Origin: Micrococcales bacterium
GTDB lineage: Bacteria > Actinomycetota > Actinomycetes > S36-B12 > UBA10799
DNA: 64,000 nucleotides
NCBI GenBank assembly: GCA_016703125.1
Contig: JADJCR010000002.1
Location: 124,001-188,000 of the forward strand
Reading direction: 5' to 3'
Part shown: piece by piece, positions 18,175 to 27,952 of the stretch
Layout of the letters: every line of letters begins with the position of its first letter
How positions within the stretch are numbered: the stretch's first letter is position 1
The notes under the pieces: generated by a model
Databases searched by the model: none
What the model saw: the letters and a program-made list of their open reading frames with translations, nothing else
What the model was told of the DNA's origin: nothing
Program-made: the position numbers and the translations under genes

Positions 18175-18233
18175 CGACAAACCGGCCCGGCGGCCCCGCA
18201 CCTTCGTCACAACAGTGGTCACCCTGACGAGAC

Positions 18234-19031
18234 TCATCCCAGCGCCAGCGCCGCCCCCACCACGACGAGGACCGACACCACGATCTCCACGGCGCCGATG
18301 ACCGCCGGACGACTGCCCGTGGGCACGGCGAAGGCTCGCACCGCCGCGACGCCGAACGGCAGGAGCAGCCACGGCGAGATCAGCCCCATCGCCAGGGCCG
18401 CCACGTGGAATCCGCGCGAGGCGATGGCCCAGCGCCGGTCGTCGGCCTCCCGGATCAAGGACTTCACGTGCAGCACCGAACCGGTGAAGAAGACCAGGCA
18501 GATGAAGGCGGCCAGCCATGCCTGCGCCGCGGCGGGGTCCCCGATGCCCAGGTCCGGGGTGTCGGTGGCGATCGCCCAGAACAGCGGCACCGCGATCGCG
18601 GCCTGCGCCACGAGCAGCAGGTCGTTGCCGGCGCCCCGCTCATGGCCGGCGCGGGTCAACCACACGCTGACCGCCCACAGCACTGCGAGAACCACCCCGA
18701 CCCAGATCAACCAGGGCCGCAGCACCAGCAGGACCAGCGACGGGACCCCTGCCAGCACTACCCACGGGACCGCGTCGTGCAACTCGCGTTTGGCCAACCG
18801 GGACCAGGTCCCGCGGCGCCAGCGGATGACCACGGCTCGTCCGAGGTAGTAGCTGGCCGGGTACGCCAGCACCCAGGCGACCGAGAACACCGCTGCAGGT
18901 GCCGACCACCCGGTAATGACGAAGCCGAGCACCAACGGGATGACCAGGAAAGCCCATGCCCCGTGCTGGCCGGGGATCGCCAGGCGCCGTGCGGTCCGCG
19001 CCTGCCCGCGCACTCCGGTGGTCGCGCTCAC
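18234..19031 (-). CDS. YwiC-like membrane protein
   Basis: This is a 265-residue YwiC-like protein with about seven or eight hydrophobic helices. The opening RRLAIPGQHGAWAFLVIPLVLG is the family signature (PxxHGAWxxL). Function is unknown. In Bacillus subtilis ywiC lies beside the narK-fnr region, and here it overlaps the end of narI by GTGA, so a role linked to nitrate respiration (quinone or haem supply, membrane assembly) is plausible but unproven. GTG 19031 was chosen for that overlap. Confidence 0.8.
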   Translation of the reverse strand: MSATTGVRGQARTARRLAIPGQHGAWAFLVIPLVLGFVITGWSAPAAVFSVAWVLAYPASYYLGRAVVIRWRRGTWSRLAKRELHDAVPWVVLAGVPSLVLLVLRPWLIWVGVVLAVLWAVSVWLTRAGHERGAGNDLLLVAQAAIAVPLFWAIATDTPDLGIGDPAAAQAWLAAFICLVFFTGSVLHVKSLIREADDRRWAIASRGFHVAALAMGLISPWLLLPFGVAAVRAFAVPTGSRPAVIGAVEIVVSVLVVVGAALALG

Positions 19032-19801
19032 GGCCCTCCGACTTTCTCCCAACCACGGCGCGGCTGCCGGTTGCCGGCGTCGTGCGGCCCGCGGTCGCGG
19101 TACACGATGTACGGGCGGAACGCGTATCCGAACGGAGCGCTGAACGCGTGCACCAGTCGCGTGAACGGCCACACGATGAACAGCGCCATGCCGGCCAGCG
19201 CGTGGATCCGGAACGCCAGCGGCGCATCGGCCATCAACTGGCCTTGTGGGTCGAGGTAGAACAGCGACCGGAACCACACCGAGACGTCCTCGCGGTAGTT
19301 GTGCCCCTCACCGAGGACTCCGGCCCCGGCCAGGGTGGCGACCACCCCGAGGCAGATGGCGGCGACGAGGAAGATGTACATCGTCTTGTCGTTCTTGGTC
19401 GTTGCGGCGAAGACCGGCCCGACCGTGCGCCGGCGGTAGACCAGCAGCGCGATCCCGATCAGGGTCGCGGCGCCGGCGAAGGCACCGAGGAGCACCGCGA
19501 AGAAGTGGTACGTCCCCTCCGAGACCCCCAGCGCGTTCGTCCACGCTTCGGGGACGAGCAGACCCATCACGTGGCCCATCAGTACCGCCAGGATGCCGAA
19601 GTGGAACAGCGGGCTGGCGATCCGGATCAGCTTGCGCTCGTACAGCTGGCTGGACCGGGTGGTCCAGCCGAACCTGTCGTACCGGTAGCGCCAGATCATG
19701 CCCACCACGAAGACCGCCATGGTCACGTATGGCAGGACATCCCACAGCAGGATGCCGGCGGTGGTCATGCCGGTGTCGGTGGTCTCTGCAAGGGGCCTCA
19801 T
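19028..19801 (-). CDS. narI: Respiratory nitrate reductase gamma subunit (cytochrome b)
   Basis: NarI is the membrane di-haem b subunit that oxidises quinol and passes electrons to NarH. The 257 residues contain five hydrophobic helices. Candidate haem ligands are the conserved histidines in PLFHFGILAVLMGHVMGLL and, in the last helices, RIHALAGMALFIVWPFTRLVHAFSAP. The N-terminal WDVLPYVTMAVFVVGMIWRYR is typical. The start overlaps the narJ stop (ATGA) and the stop overlaps the ywiC start, so it sits inside a tightly coupled operon transcribed leftward from narG. Confidence 0.93.
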   Translation of the reverse strand: MRPLAETTDTGMTTAGILLWDVLPYVTMAVFVVGMIWRYRYDRFGWTTRSSQLYERKLIRIASPLFHFGILAVLMGHVMGLLVPEAWTNALGVSEGTYHFFAVLLGAFAGAATLIGIALLVYRRRTVGPVFAATTKNDKTMYIFLVAAICLGVVATLAGAGVLGEGHNYREDVSVWFRSLFYLDPQGQLMADAPLAFRIHALAGMALFIVWPFTRLVHAFSAPFGYAFRPYIVYRDRGPHDAGNRQPRRGWEKVGGP

Positions 19802-20421
19802 CTGCGCGCTCCCGTCGTCTGAAGTCCGAATGGTTCCAGGCCCACCTGCTCCACCGGCGGGCCGTGCGTGGCGATCTGTGCCATGCGCTCAGCGATCTCC
19901 GGGGTCACGTGCGGCAGCGTCGCGGTGACTGCGGCCAGCACCTGGGCGTACGGGGAGTCCACGGACTCCAAGGCCGACTGCAGCAGCCCGATCGCCGCGG
20001 CGTGCTCGGCGAGCAGGGCGTCGCCGGTCAGCCGGTCCCCGACGGCCGCAAACTCCAGCACCACCGCGAGGTGGTCCGCGAGTTCGGCGTCACCAGCGTC
20101 GAATCCGGCGTCGAGGTAGGCCGCCTTGAAGTGCAGGATGGCCATCCCGCGGTTGCGGGTGTCGCCGTGCGTCCAGTACGTCAGGTACGGGCAGGCCTTT
20201 CGCCTCATGTCGAAGGTCTGCACGTACTCCCGGCGCACCTGCATGACGTCGGTGCTCCCGAGCCAGTCGATGAAGGCGGACAGCGGGGCGCGGGCGGCCC
20301 CCGGCAGTTCCGAGACCGCGGCCCGGATGTCCGGCAGCCGGGCCACCATCTCGTCGTCGGGGTACCAGAGCAGCCAGGAAGCGGCCAGCCTTGCCACCGC
20401 CTTGTCGTGGGCGTCCATCAC
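19798..20421 (-). CDS. narJ: Nitrate reductase assembly chaperone
   Basis: NarJ is a TorD-family chaperone that holds NarG in the cytoplasm until molybdenum cofactor is inserted and the complex docks on NarI. The 207 residues are all-helical, with the family stretch YVQTFDMRRKACPYLTYW followed by HGDTRNRG and MAILHFKAAY. The gene overlaps narH by 4 bases on one side (ATGA) and narI on the other, the standard narGHJI order. Nothing is unusual in length or sequence. Confidence 0.93.
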   Translation of the reverse strand: MMDAHDKAVARLAASWLLWYPDDEMVARLPDIRAAVSELPGAARAPLSAFIDWLGSTDVMQVRREYVQTFDMRRKACPYLTYWTHGDTRNRGMAILHFKAAYLDAGFDAGDAELADHLAVVLEFAAVGDRLTGDALLAEHAAAIGLLQSALESVDSPYAQVLAAVTATLPHVTPEIAERMAQIATHGPPVEQVGLEPFGLQTTGARR

Positions 20422-22094
20422 TTCTCCCCTTCCTGCTTCTTCGGCGGCATGGACGGCATGCCCAGCGGCACCCCGACGCCGTCCCAGTTCAGGAGATTGA
20501 CCCGTGCCTCGCGCTGCTCGGAGGGCACGATGGTCTCCGACTGCTGGCGCTGGGCCAGGGCGTGGAAGGTCTCCACGGCGACCGGTACCGGCCGGCCGGA
20601 GGCCTCCCCGAACGGCCCCTGCTCGTACATCCCCGAGCCGCCCTCGTAGTCCAAGGAACAGGCCAGTTCGTCGAGGTTCTTCGCCGTCTCGGTGTGTGCC
20701 TCCGGGATCACATAGCGGTCCTCGTACTTGGCGATCGCGAGCAGGCGGTACAGGGTGAACATCTCCTCCTCGCTCAGGCCCACTGACGCGGGGATCGACG
20801 CGTCGGTCGGATTGCCCAGGTTGTTGTCGCGCATGAACGCGCGCATCGCCGCCAGCACCCCCAGACTCTTCTTCACCGGGACGACATCCCCGGCGGTGAA
20901 CAACTCCGCGAGGTACTCGATCGGGATCCGCAGGGCGTTGAGCGCCCCAAACAGGTTGCCGGCGTCCTCGGCGTCGTTGCCGGTCTCGCGCAGGGCGTCC
21001 ACCACCGGCGACAGCGGCGGGATGTACCAGACCATCGGCATCGTGCGGTACTCCGGATGCAGCGGCAGCGCGACCCGGTACTTCTTGGCCAGCGCGTACA
21101 CCGGTGACCGCTTGGCGGCGTCCAGCCAGTCCGCCGGGATGCCGTCGCGGAGGGCCTGCTCGATGACCCGCGGGTCGTTAGGGTCGAGCAACAGGTCCAG
21201 TTGGGCTTCGTAGAGGTCCTGCTCGTTCTCAGTGGCCGCGGCCTCGGTCACCCGGTCCGCGTCGTAGAGGAACAGGCCGAGGTAGCGCAGCCGGCCCACG
21301 CAGGTCTCCGAGCACACGGTGGGCAGGCCGACCTCGATGCGCGGGTAGCACAACGTGCACTTCTCGGCCTTGCCGGTCCGGTGGTTGAAGTAGACCTTCT
21401 TGTACGGGCAGCCGGTGACGCACATGCGCCAGCCGCGGCACGCGTCCTGGTCGACCAGCACGATGCCGTCCTCGCTGCGCTTGTACATCGCCCCGGACGG
21501 GCAACTGGCCACACACGCCGGGTTGAGGCAGTGCTCGCAGATCCGCGGCAGGTAGAACATGAATGCCTGCTCGAACTCGAGTTTCACCCGGTCGCCGACG
21601 TCCTTCTTGATCTTCTGAAGAACCGGGTCGGCGGGTGCGAGTTCCGGCCCGCCGGCGAGGTCGTCGTCCCAGTTCGCCGACCACTCGATCTTCATCGGCT
21701 GACCGGTGATCAGCGACTTCGGCCGCGCGACCGGCGTGTGCTCGCCCAGCGGTGCCGAGATCAGCGTGTCGTACTCGTAGGTCCACGGCTCGTAGTAGTC
21801 CGAGAGCGTCGGCAGGTTGGGGTTGCTGAAGATCATCGACAACCGGTGCAGCCGCCCGCCTGCGCGCAACCGCAACTTCCCGCGCTTGGTGCGGACCCAG
21901 CCGCCCTTCCACTTCTCCTGGTCCTCGTACGTGCGCGGGTACCCCTGGCCGGGCCGGGTCTCGACGTTGTTGAACCACACGTACTCGATGCCGGCGCGGT
22001 TGGTCCACGCCTGCTTGCAGGTCACCGAGCAGGTGTGGCACCCGATGCACTTGTCCAGGTTCATCACCATGCCCATCTGGGCCATGACTCTCAT
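20418..22094 (-). CDS. narH: Respiratory nitrate reductase beta subunit (Fe-S)
   Basis: NarH carries three [4Fe-4S] and one [3Fe-4S] cluster between NarI and NarG on the cytoplasmic face. All four ligand groups are visible: CIGCHTCSVTCK (residues 16-27), CEHCLNPACVASCP, CRGWRMCVTGCPYKK (Trp in place of the fourth Cys, the normal [3Fe-4S] signature) and CTLCYPRIEVGLPTVCSETC. The 558 residues are slightly longer than E. coli NarH, with an extended C-terminal tail (PSMPPKKQEGEK). It is intact even though the adjacent narG is riddled with indels. ATG 22094 ends one base before the narG stop. Confidence 0.95.
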   Translation of the reverse strand: MRVMAQMGMVMNLDKCIGCHTCSVTCKQAWTNRAGIEYVWFNNVETRPGQGYPRTYEDQEKWKGGWVRTKRGKLRLRAGGRLHRLSMIFSNPNLPTLSDYYEPWTYEYDTLISAPLGEHTPVARPKSLITGQPMKIEWSANWDDDLAGGPELAPADPVLQKIKKDVGDRVKLEFEQAFMFYLPRICEHCLNPACVASCPSGAMYKRSEDGIVLVDQDACRGWRMCVTGCPYKKVYFNHRTGKAEKCTLCYPRIEVGLPTVCSETCVGRLRYLGLFLYDADRVTEAAATENEQDLYEAQLDLLLDPNDPRVIEQALRDGIPADWLDAAKRSPVYALAKKYRVALPLHPEYRTMPMVWYIPPLSPVVDALRETGNDAEDAGNLFGALNALRIPIEYLAELFTAGDVVPVKKSLGVLAAMRAFMRDNNLGNPTDASIPASVGLSEEEMFTLYRLLAIAKYEDRYVIPEAHTETAKNLDELACSLDYEGGSGMYEQGPFGEASGRPVPVAVETFHALAQRQQSETIVPSEQREARVNLLNWDGVGVPLGMPSMPPKKQEGEK

Positions 22095-25000
22095 TTAGTA
22101 CTGCACCTCCTGGGAGCGGCGGCGGATCACGGTGACCTCGTCGCGCTGGTTGCCGGTCGGCCCGAGGTAGTTCAGGAAGAACGACAACTGCGCGTACCCA
22201 CCGGCGACGTGTGTGGGCTTGATCATCAACCGGGTCAGGGAGTTGTGGATCCCGCCGCGCAGGCCCGAGGTCTCGGTGCGCGGGACGTCCACGGTGCGGT
22301 CCTTCGCGTGGTACATGTACACCGTGCCCTTGGGCATGCGGTGCGACACGATCGCGCGGGCGACCACCACCCCGTTGCGGTTGTACGCCTCGATCCAGTC
22401 GTTGTCCTTGACGCCGACGGTCTCGTCGGCGTCCTGCGGACTCATCCAGATCTCCGGCCCGCCGCGCGACAGCGACAGCATGAACAGGTTGTCCTGGTAC
22501 TCCGAGTGGATCGACCACTTCGAGTGCGGCGTCAGGTACCGGACGGTGACCTCGCGGCCCTCCCCGGTCCCCTGGTCGCCGTACAGCCGGTGCATGTTCA
22601 GCGGCGGCCGGAACGTCGGCAGGTTCTCGCCGATCTCGGCCATCCAGTCGTGGTCGAGGAAGAAGTGCTGGCGCCCGGTCAGCGTGTGCCACGGCTTCGA
22701 GCGCTCGACGTTGATGGTGAAGGCGGTGTAGCGCCGGCCACCGTGTTCGCTGCCGGACCACTCGGGGCTCGTGATGACGGGGACGGGACGGGCCTGAGTG
22801 TCGGGGAAGGTGATCCGTTTGCCCTCGTTGTCCAATGCGAGGTCGGCCAGTTGCCGGCCGGTCCGCTCCTCCACCGCGCGGAACCCCTCCACTGCGACCC
22901 GGCCATTCGTCGTGCCGGACAGCGTGAGGATGGCCTCGCAGGCCTGCGCCGCGGTGACGATCGCCGGCCGCCCGGCGCCGGGCCGTCGCGGATCACGCCG
23001 TTGTCCGGGCGAGCAGTTCCATCTCCGGCGCGGTGTTGACCGCCACGCCCTTGGTCATGGTGCCGAGCGTCTCCAGCAGCGGGCCGAGGGCCGACATCTT
23101 GGCGCCGACCGTGGTGTAGTCGCGCTCGCGATGACCGAGCTTCGGCGCGGTCACCCCGGGGATCAGGTCGACCTCGCCGGTCCGCCAGTCCGGCACCGCC
23201 GCCCGGCACCGCCATCTCGTCGGGGGTGTCGTGCAGCAGCGGGATGGTCATCAGGTCGGTGCGGGTCTCCAGGGTGCCCTGGGGCCAGCTCCGAGACCTG
23301 CGGCGAGCGCCTGGAAGATGTCGTAGTCGCTCTTGGTCTCCCACGGCGGGTCGATGGCCGGCGTGAACGCGTGGACGTACGGGTGCATGTCCGTGCTGGA
23401 CAGGTCGTGCTTCTCGTACCAGGTCGCCGCCGGGAGCACGATGTCGCTGAACAGGGTGGTGCTGGTCATCCGGAAGTCCAGGTTGACCAGCAGGTCGAGT
23501 TTGCCGACGGGGGCGTCGTCACGCCAGGTCGTCCTGGGCGCACCCTCGGGGGTCTCCTCGGCGCGCACGGCTGTCGGCGCCCAGCAGATGCTTGAGAAAG
23601 TACTCGTTGCCCTTACTCGACGAGCCCAACAGGTTGGCCCGCCAGATCGTGAGCACGCGAGGCCAGTTCTCTGGCGCATCGGGGTCCTCGATCGCGAACC
23701 TCAGGTCGCCGGACAGCAACTGCTGCTTGATGTACTCCGCGGCGTCCTCCCGCGGCCTCGGCCTCGTCGGCCAGGTCGAGCGGGTTGCGGTCGAAGTCGG
23801 GGAAGGACGGCATCCAGCCCAGCGCGCCGACTGGGCCAGCGTGTCGATCATCGCTGCGCCCTCGAACCGGCCCCTCGCCCAGCGGGGTGGCCAGCAGGTC
23901 AGCGCCGAGGTTGTCGTAGCGCCACTGGTCGGTGTTGACGTACCAGAACGCGGTGCCGATCATCTGGCGCGCAGGGCGCTGCCAGTCCAGGGCGAAGGCC
24001 AGGTTCGCCCAGCCGGTGATCGGCCGCGCCTTCTCCTGGCCGACGTAGTGCGCCCAGCCGCCGCCGTTGACGCCCTGACAGCCGGTCAACGTGATCATGG
24101 CCAGGAACGTGCGGTAGATCGTGTCGGAGTGGAACCAGTGGTTGGTGCCGGCGCCGAGGATGATCATGGAGCGACCGCCGGAGTCCTCGGCGTTCTGCGC
24201 GAACTCCCGGCCGATGCGCTCGGCCTCGCCGCCGGCACGCCGGTGATCTCCTCCTGCCAGGCGGGCGTGTAGGGCTCGGGATCGTCGTAGCCGGTGGGCC
24301 ACTGGCCCGGCAGGCCGTCGCGGCCGACGCCGTACTGGGCCAGCATCAGGTCGAAGACGGTCGTCACCAGCCGCGGCCCGGCCGGCCGACCGGCACGCCG
24401 CGCGGAGTGCCGAGCCCCCTCGCTGTCCGCCTGGCCGACGTCGAAGCGCGGTAGGTGCACCTCGACGTTCTGGGACCCTCCCGCGCCGTACAGCGACAGG
24501 GCCGGGTCGATGCCCTCGAGGTCGAGGTTCCACTTGCCCTTGCCCGCTTCGCCGTACCGGAAGCCCAGCGACCCGTTGGGCACGACCGCCCGGTCGGCCG
24601 GTCGACCAGCACGGTCTTGAACTGGCCGCCCTCCTGCCTGTGTCGCCGAGGTCAGCGGCGGTCAGGAACTTGTCCGGGACCCAGGCGCCGTCCGCGCTTC
24701 AGCGTGATCAGGAACGGCATGTCCGAGTACTGCTTCACGTACTCGACGAACCGCGGCACCTGCCGGTCGACGTAGAACTCCTTGAGGATCACGTGCCCCA
24801 TCGCCATGCCCAGAGCCCCGTCGGTGCCGGGGTGCGGGGTGAGCCACTCGTCGGCGAACTTCGTGTTGTCCGCGTAGTCCGGGGACACCGTCACGACCTT
24901 CTGTCCGCGGTAGCGGGCCTCGGCCATGAAGTGGGCGTCCGGGGTGCGGGTGACGGGCACGTTGGCGCCCCACATGATCAGGTAGCTCGCGTTCCACCAG

Positions 25001-25749
25001 TCCGCCGACTCGGGAACGTCGGTCTGGTCGCCGAACACCTGCGGCGATGCGACGGGCAGGTCGCAGTACCAGTCGTAGAACGACAGCATCGAGCCGCCGA
25101 GCAATGACACGAACCGACTGCCGGCGGCGTGAGACGCCATGGACATGGCGGGGATCGGCGAGAAGCCGAAGACGCGGTCGGGGCCGTAGGCCTTGATCGT
25201 GTGGACGTGCGCCGCGGCGATGATCTCGATGGCCTCGTCCCACCAGGCGCGGACCAGGCCGCCCTTGCCGCGGGCCTGGTAGGCGCGGGCTGCTCGGGTC
25301 GTCGACGACGGCCGCCCAGGCGTCCACGGGGTCTGGGTGCTGGGCCTTCGCCGCGCGGTAGGCGTCCAGCAGCACGCCGCGGACGTACGGGTACCTCACC
25401 CGGGTGGGGGAGTAGGTGTACCAGGAGAACGCGGCGCCGCGCGGGCAGCCGCGGGGCTCGTACTCGGGGCTGTCCGGGCCGACCGACGGGTAGTCGGTCT
25501 GCTGGGTCTCCCACGTGATGATGCCGTCCTTGACGTACACCTTCCACGAGCACGATCCGGTGCAGTTCACGCCGTGGGTGGAGCGCACGACCTTGTCGTG
25601 GCTCCACCGGTCCCGGTAGAAGACGTCGCCCTCCCGGCCACCATGGCGGGTCACGGTCCGCAGGTCGGGGGAAACCTCGCCCGGGGTGAAGAAGCGCCCG
25701 GCCTTGACCAGGAAGTCGCCGGCGATATCGGGGTCGGTGTGGTGGTCAT
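22095..25749 (-). pseudogene. narG: Respiratory nitrate reductase alpha subunit, multiply frameshifted
   Basis: NarG is the bis-MGD catalytic subunit reducing nitrate to nitrite. Pieces of the whole protein are present in order. They include the N-terminal HxxxC-type cluster site HGVNCTGSCSWKVYVKDG, the SADWWNASYLIMWGANVP region, WGAN-to-TRTPDAHF, WFHSDTIYRTFLAMITLTGC, TSTTLFSDIVLPAATWYEKHD, and the C-terminal RYLTPHSKWSIHSEYQDN. The translation changes frame about eleven times (for example near 25735, 25290, 24700, 24600, 24240, 23865, 23780, 23580, 23290, 23200 and 22990). Total span (about 1218 codons) is normal, so bases are gained and lost singly, not in blocks. The real start is ATG 25749 after GAGGAGGTGACG. 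Either a poor consensus region or decay of narG alone. Confidence 0.85.
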
Positions 25750-25836
25750 CGTCACCTCCTCTTCTTCGTCGGGGCGCGCACGACTCTTGCGTGGAGTTCG
25801 GGGGGCTGTGCGCCCGGATGACCTGCGTCGGGCCGG

Positions 25837-26493
25837 TCAGCCCGGCGCCGGGCAAGGCGCGACACATGCCCGGGCCGCGGCCAACACCTCCATCCCCGCC
25901 ACGCGACGGCTTGCCCGTGCGGTGCCAGACCTCGCCCAGCAGGGCCGGGCGTGGATGTCGCAGATCACCGGCTGGTCGCGACCAGCGCCGCGTACGGGCA
26001 CTGGCCCAAGGTCACGGAGTCGCCGATCGGCGAGACCTCCACGGCGAACCGGGCCAGACCAGCCAGGCGTCGACGGCCTGGGCCGGGGACCGGTGGGCCC
26101 GGCCCGTTGTCCTCCGCCGAGCGCCACCGGCGCGCCGCCTCGGCAGCGACCCTGGGTCCTGGGCGGCGGCGAGCGCCTCGCGCAGGTCGGCCGCCAGCCG
26201 GTGATAGGGCCTTCCGCGCGCGGAGTACAGCCTCCGAGGGCGGCCCGCGACCGACGGTGTCCTGGCTCCGCTGATGTCCCGCCGGCGCGCAGCACCTCCG
26301 AGGTGGGCGCGGACCGTGTTCGCGTGCAGGTCGGTGGTCCGGAGATGTCCTCGACGCTCACCGGCTCGCTGGCTCCTGGACGATCCGCAGGATCAGGTCC
26401 AGGATGATCGCCCGTCCAGGGGATGCTGCGATGGGCAGCGTGCGCTGAGGCGCGCCAGGCTGCGGCCGATGCTTCCGCAGCGCCCGGTTCCAT
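25837..26493 (-). pseudogene. HTH regulator with Cys sensor domain upstream of narG, frameshifted
   Basis: Read across frames, the start ATG 26493 leads into AIILDLILRIVQE (first helices), EPVSVEDIS, then DLHANTVRAHL (recognition helix) and, at the 3' end, VTLGQCPYAALVAT followed by PVICDIHA. This is the same layout as the regulator at 10547: a winged helix, then CPxx...C. At least three frame changes interrupt it. The position between narK and narG recalls ArnR of Corynebacterium glutamicum, an Fe-S, NO-responsive repressor of narKGHJI; that comparison is positional, not a proven homology. A 22-bp palindrome lies 15 bases upstream of the start. Confidence 0.6.
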
Positions 26494-26507
26494 ACCCCTC
26501 TTCTACC

Positions 26508-26529
26508 ACATATTCACCGGGGAATATGT
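26508..26529. promoter_or_regulatory. 22-bp palindromic operator between the nar regulator and narK
   Basis: ACATATTC (26508-26515) and GAATATGT (26522-26529) form a perfect 8-6-8 inverted repeat in an AT-rich island of otherwise GC-rich DNA. It sits between the divergent regulator-narGHJI and narK1-narK2 units, where a shared repressor or activator site would be expected. Confidence 0.7.
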
Positions 26530-26635
26530 AATAAACACCGTGGTAACGTCTATGTGCAGTGGAAAATGGAGAGGAGCCCACGCATGACCGAGGCTGGGAC
26601 CGGAAGGAGTCCGATGGGGTTGCAGCCCGGCCGCG

Positions 26636-27952
26636 GTGCAGGTCCTGGTGATCTCGACGTTGGCCTTCACGCTCATGTTCGCGGTGTGGCTCATGTTCGG
26701 TGTCCTGGGCATCCCGATCCGCAAGGAGTTCGGCCTCACCGACGTCCAGCTGTCCTGGATCACCGCCGTCGCCGTGCTCAACGGCGCCATCTGGCGGCTC
26801 CCCGCCGGCATCCTCGCCGACCGCCGCGGCGGCCGACTGGTGATGACCGTGATGCTGGCCGCCACCGCGATCCCCGCCTACCTGGTGTCCACGGCGGACA
26901 ACTACGTCCAACTGCTCATCTACGCGTTCCTCGTCGGCCTGGCCGGCAACTCCTTCAGCGTCGGCATCGCCTGGACCAGCGCGTGGTGGCCCCAGCACCT
27001 GCAGGGCTTCGCGCTCGGCGTGTTCGGTGCGGGCAACGTCGGGGCATCCGTCACCAAGTTCATCGGGCCCGCCCTTATCGCGGCGGTCCCGGCAGCGGGC
27101 TTCCTCGGCTTCATCCCCGGCGGCTGGCGCTTCGTGCCCTTCCTCTACATGGTGCTGCTGCTGATCATGGCCGCGGTGACATGGTTCGTGTCCCCCCGCC
27201 ACGACATCGTCCCCGGGCAGGGCAGGTCGCTGGCATCGATGCTGCAGCCGCTCAAGCAGATGCGGGTCTGGCGCTTCAGCCTCTACTACGTGGTGGTCTT
27301 CGGCGCCTACGTGGCACTGGCGGCCTGGCTGCCCAAGTACTACGTCGACGTCTACGACCAGAGCCTCAGCCACGCGGCGTTGCTCACCGCGCTGTTCATC
27401 TTCCCGGCCTCCTTGCTGCGACCGGTGGGTGGCTGGATCTCCGACCGCGTCGGCGCCCGGCGGGTCATGTACATCACGTTCGGGATCATGCTGGTCACCA
27501 CCGGGATCCTGATGATGCCCTACGGGTACATCGTCGTCGAGCGCCAGGACGGCACCACCAGCGAGATCCTGCCGTGGACGGTCGGGGTGTGGATGTTCAC
27601 CCTGCTGGTATTCATCACCGGCTGTGCGATGGGGATCGGAAAGGCCGCGGTCTACAAGCACATCCCCGAGTACTTCCCGCACGACGTGGGTGCGGTCGGC
27701 GGCCTGGTCGGCTCGATCGGCGCCCTCGGCGGCTTCTTCCTCCCCCCGATGTTCGCCTACGCGACCGCGTGGAGCGGTGCCCCGCAGGCCACGTTCGGCG
27801 TGTTGTTCGTCGTGACCCTCGCCGCGACGCTGTGGATGCACTTCACCGTGGTCAAGATGCTGCACCAGGCCAGTCCGGAATTGACGAACAAGTTCGAACA
27901 CGATCACAGCCCGGAGATCCCGGCTGACGAGATGACAGGAGTCACGCGATGA
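26636..27952 (+). CDS. narK: NarK-type nitrate/nitrite transporter 1
   Basis: This is an MFS transporter of the nitrate/nitrite porter family with about twelve transmembrane helices in 438 residues. The first helix ends MFGVLGIPIRKEFGLTDVQ, then RLPAGILADRRGGR (the loop 2-3 MFS motif) and a nitrate-signature glycine-rich helix (GLAGNSFSVGIAW, GVFGAGNVGAS); the second half has a matching SDRVGARR loop and GGLVGSIGALGGFFLPP. GTG 26636 opens this frame, but a ribosome site (GGAGAGGAG) precedes ATG 26584 in another frame, so the true N-terminus probably begins there with a one-base indel near 26620-26636. The 3' end overlaps narK2 by ATGA. Confidence 0.88.
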   Translation: MQVLVISTLAFTLMFAVWLMFGVLGIPIRKEFGLTDVQLSWITAVAVLNGAIWRLPAGILADRRGGRLVMTVMLAATAIPAYLVSTADNYVQLLIYAFLVGLAGNSFSVGIAWTSAWWPQHLQGFALGVFGAGNVGASVTKFIGPALIAAVPAAGFLGFIPGGWRFVPFLYMVLLLIMAAVTWFVSPRHDIVPGQGRSLASMLQPLKQMRVWRFSLYYVVVFGAYVALAAWLPKYYVDVYDQSLSHAALLTALFIFPASLLRPVGGWISDRVGARRVMYITFGIMLVTTGILMMPYGYIVVERQDGTTSEILPWTVGVWMFTLLVFITGCAMGIGKAAVYKHIPEYFPHDVGAVGGLVGSIGALGGFFLPPMFAYATAWSGAPQATFGVLFVVTLAATLWMHFTVVKMLHQASPELTNKFEHDHSPEIPADEMTGVTR

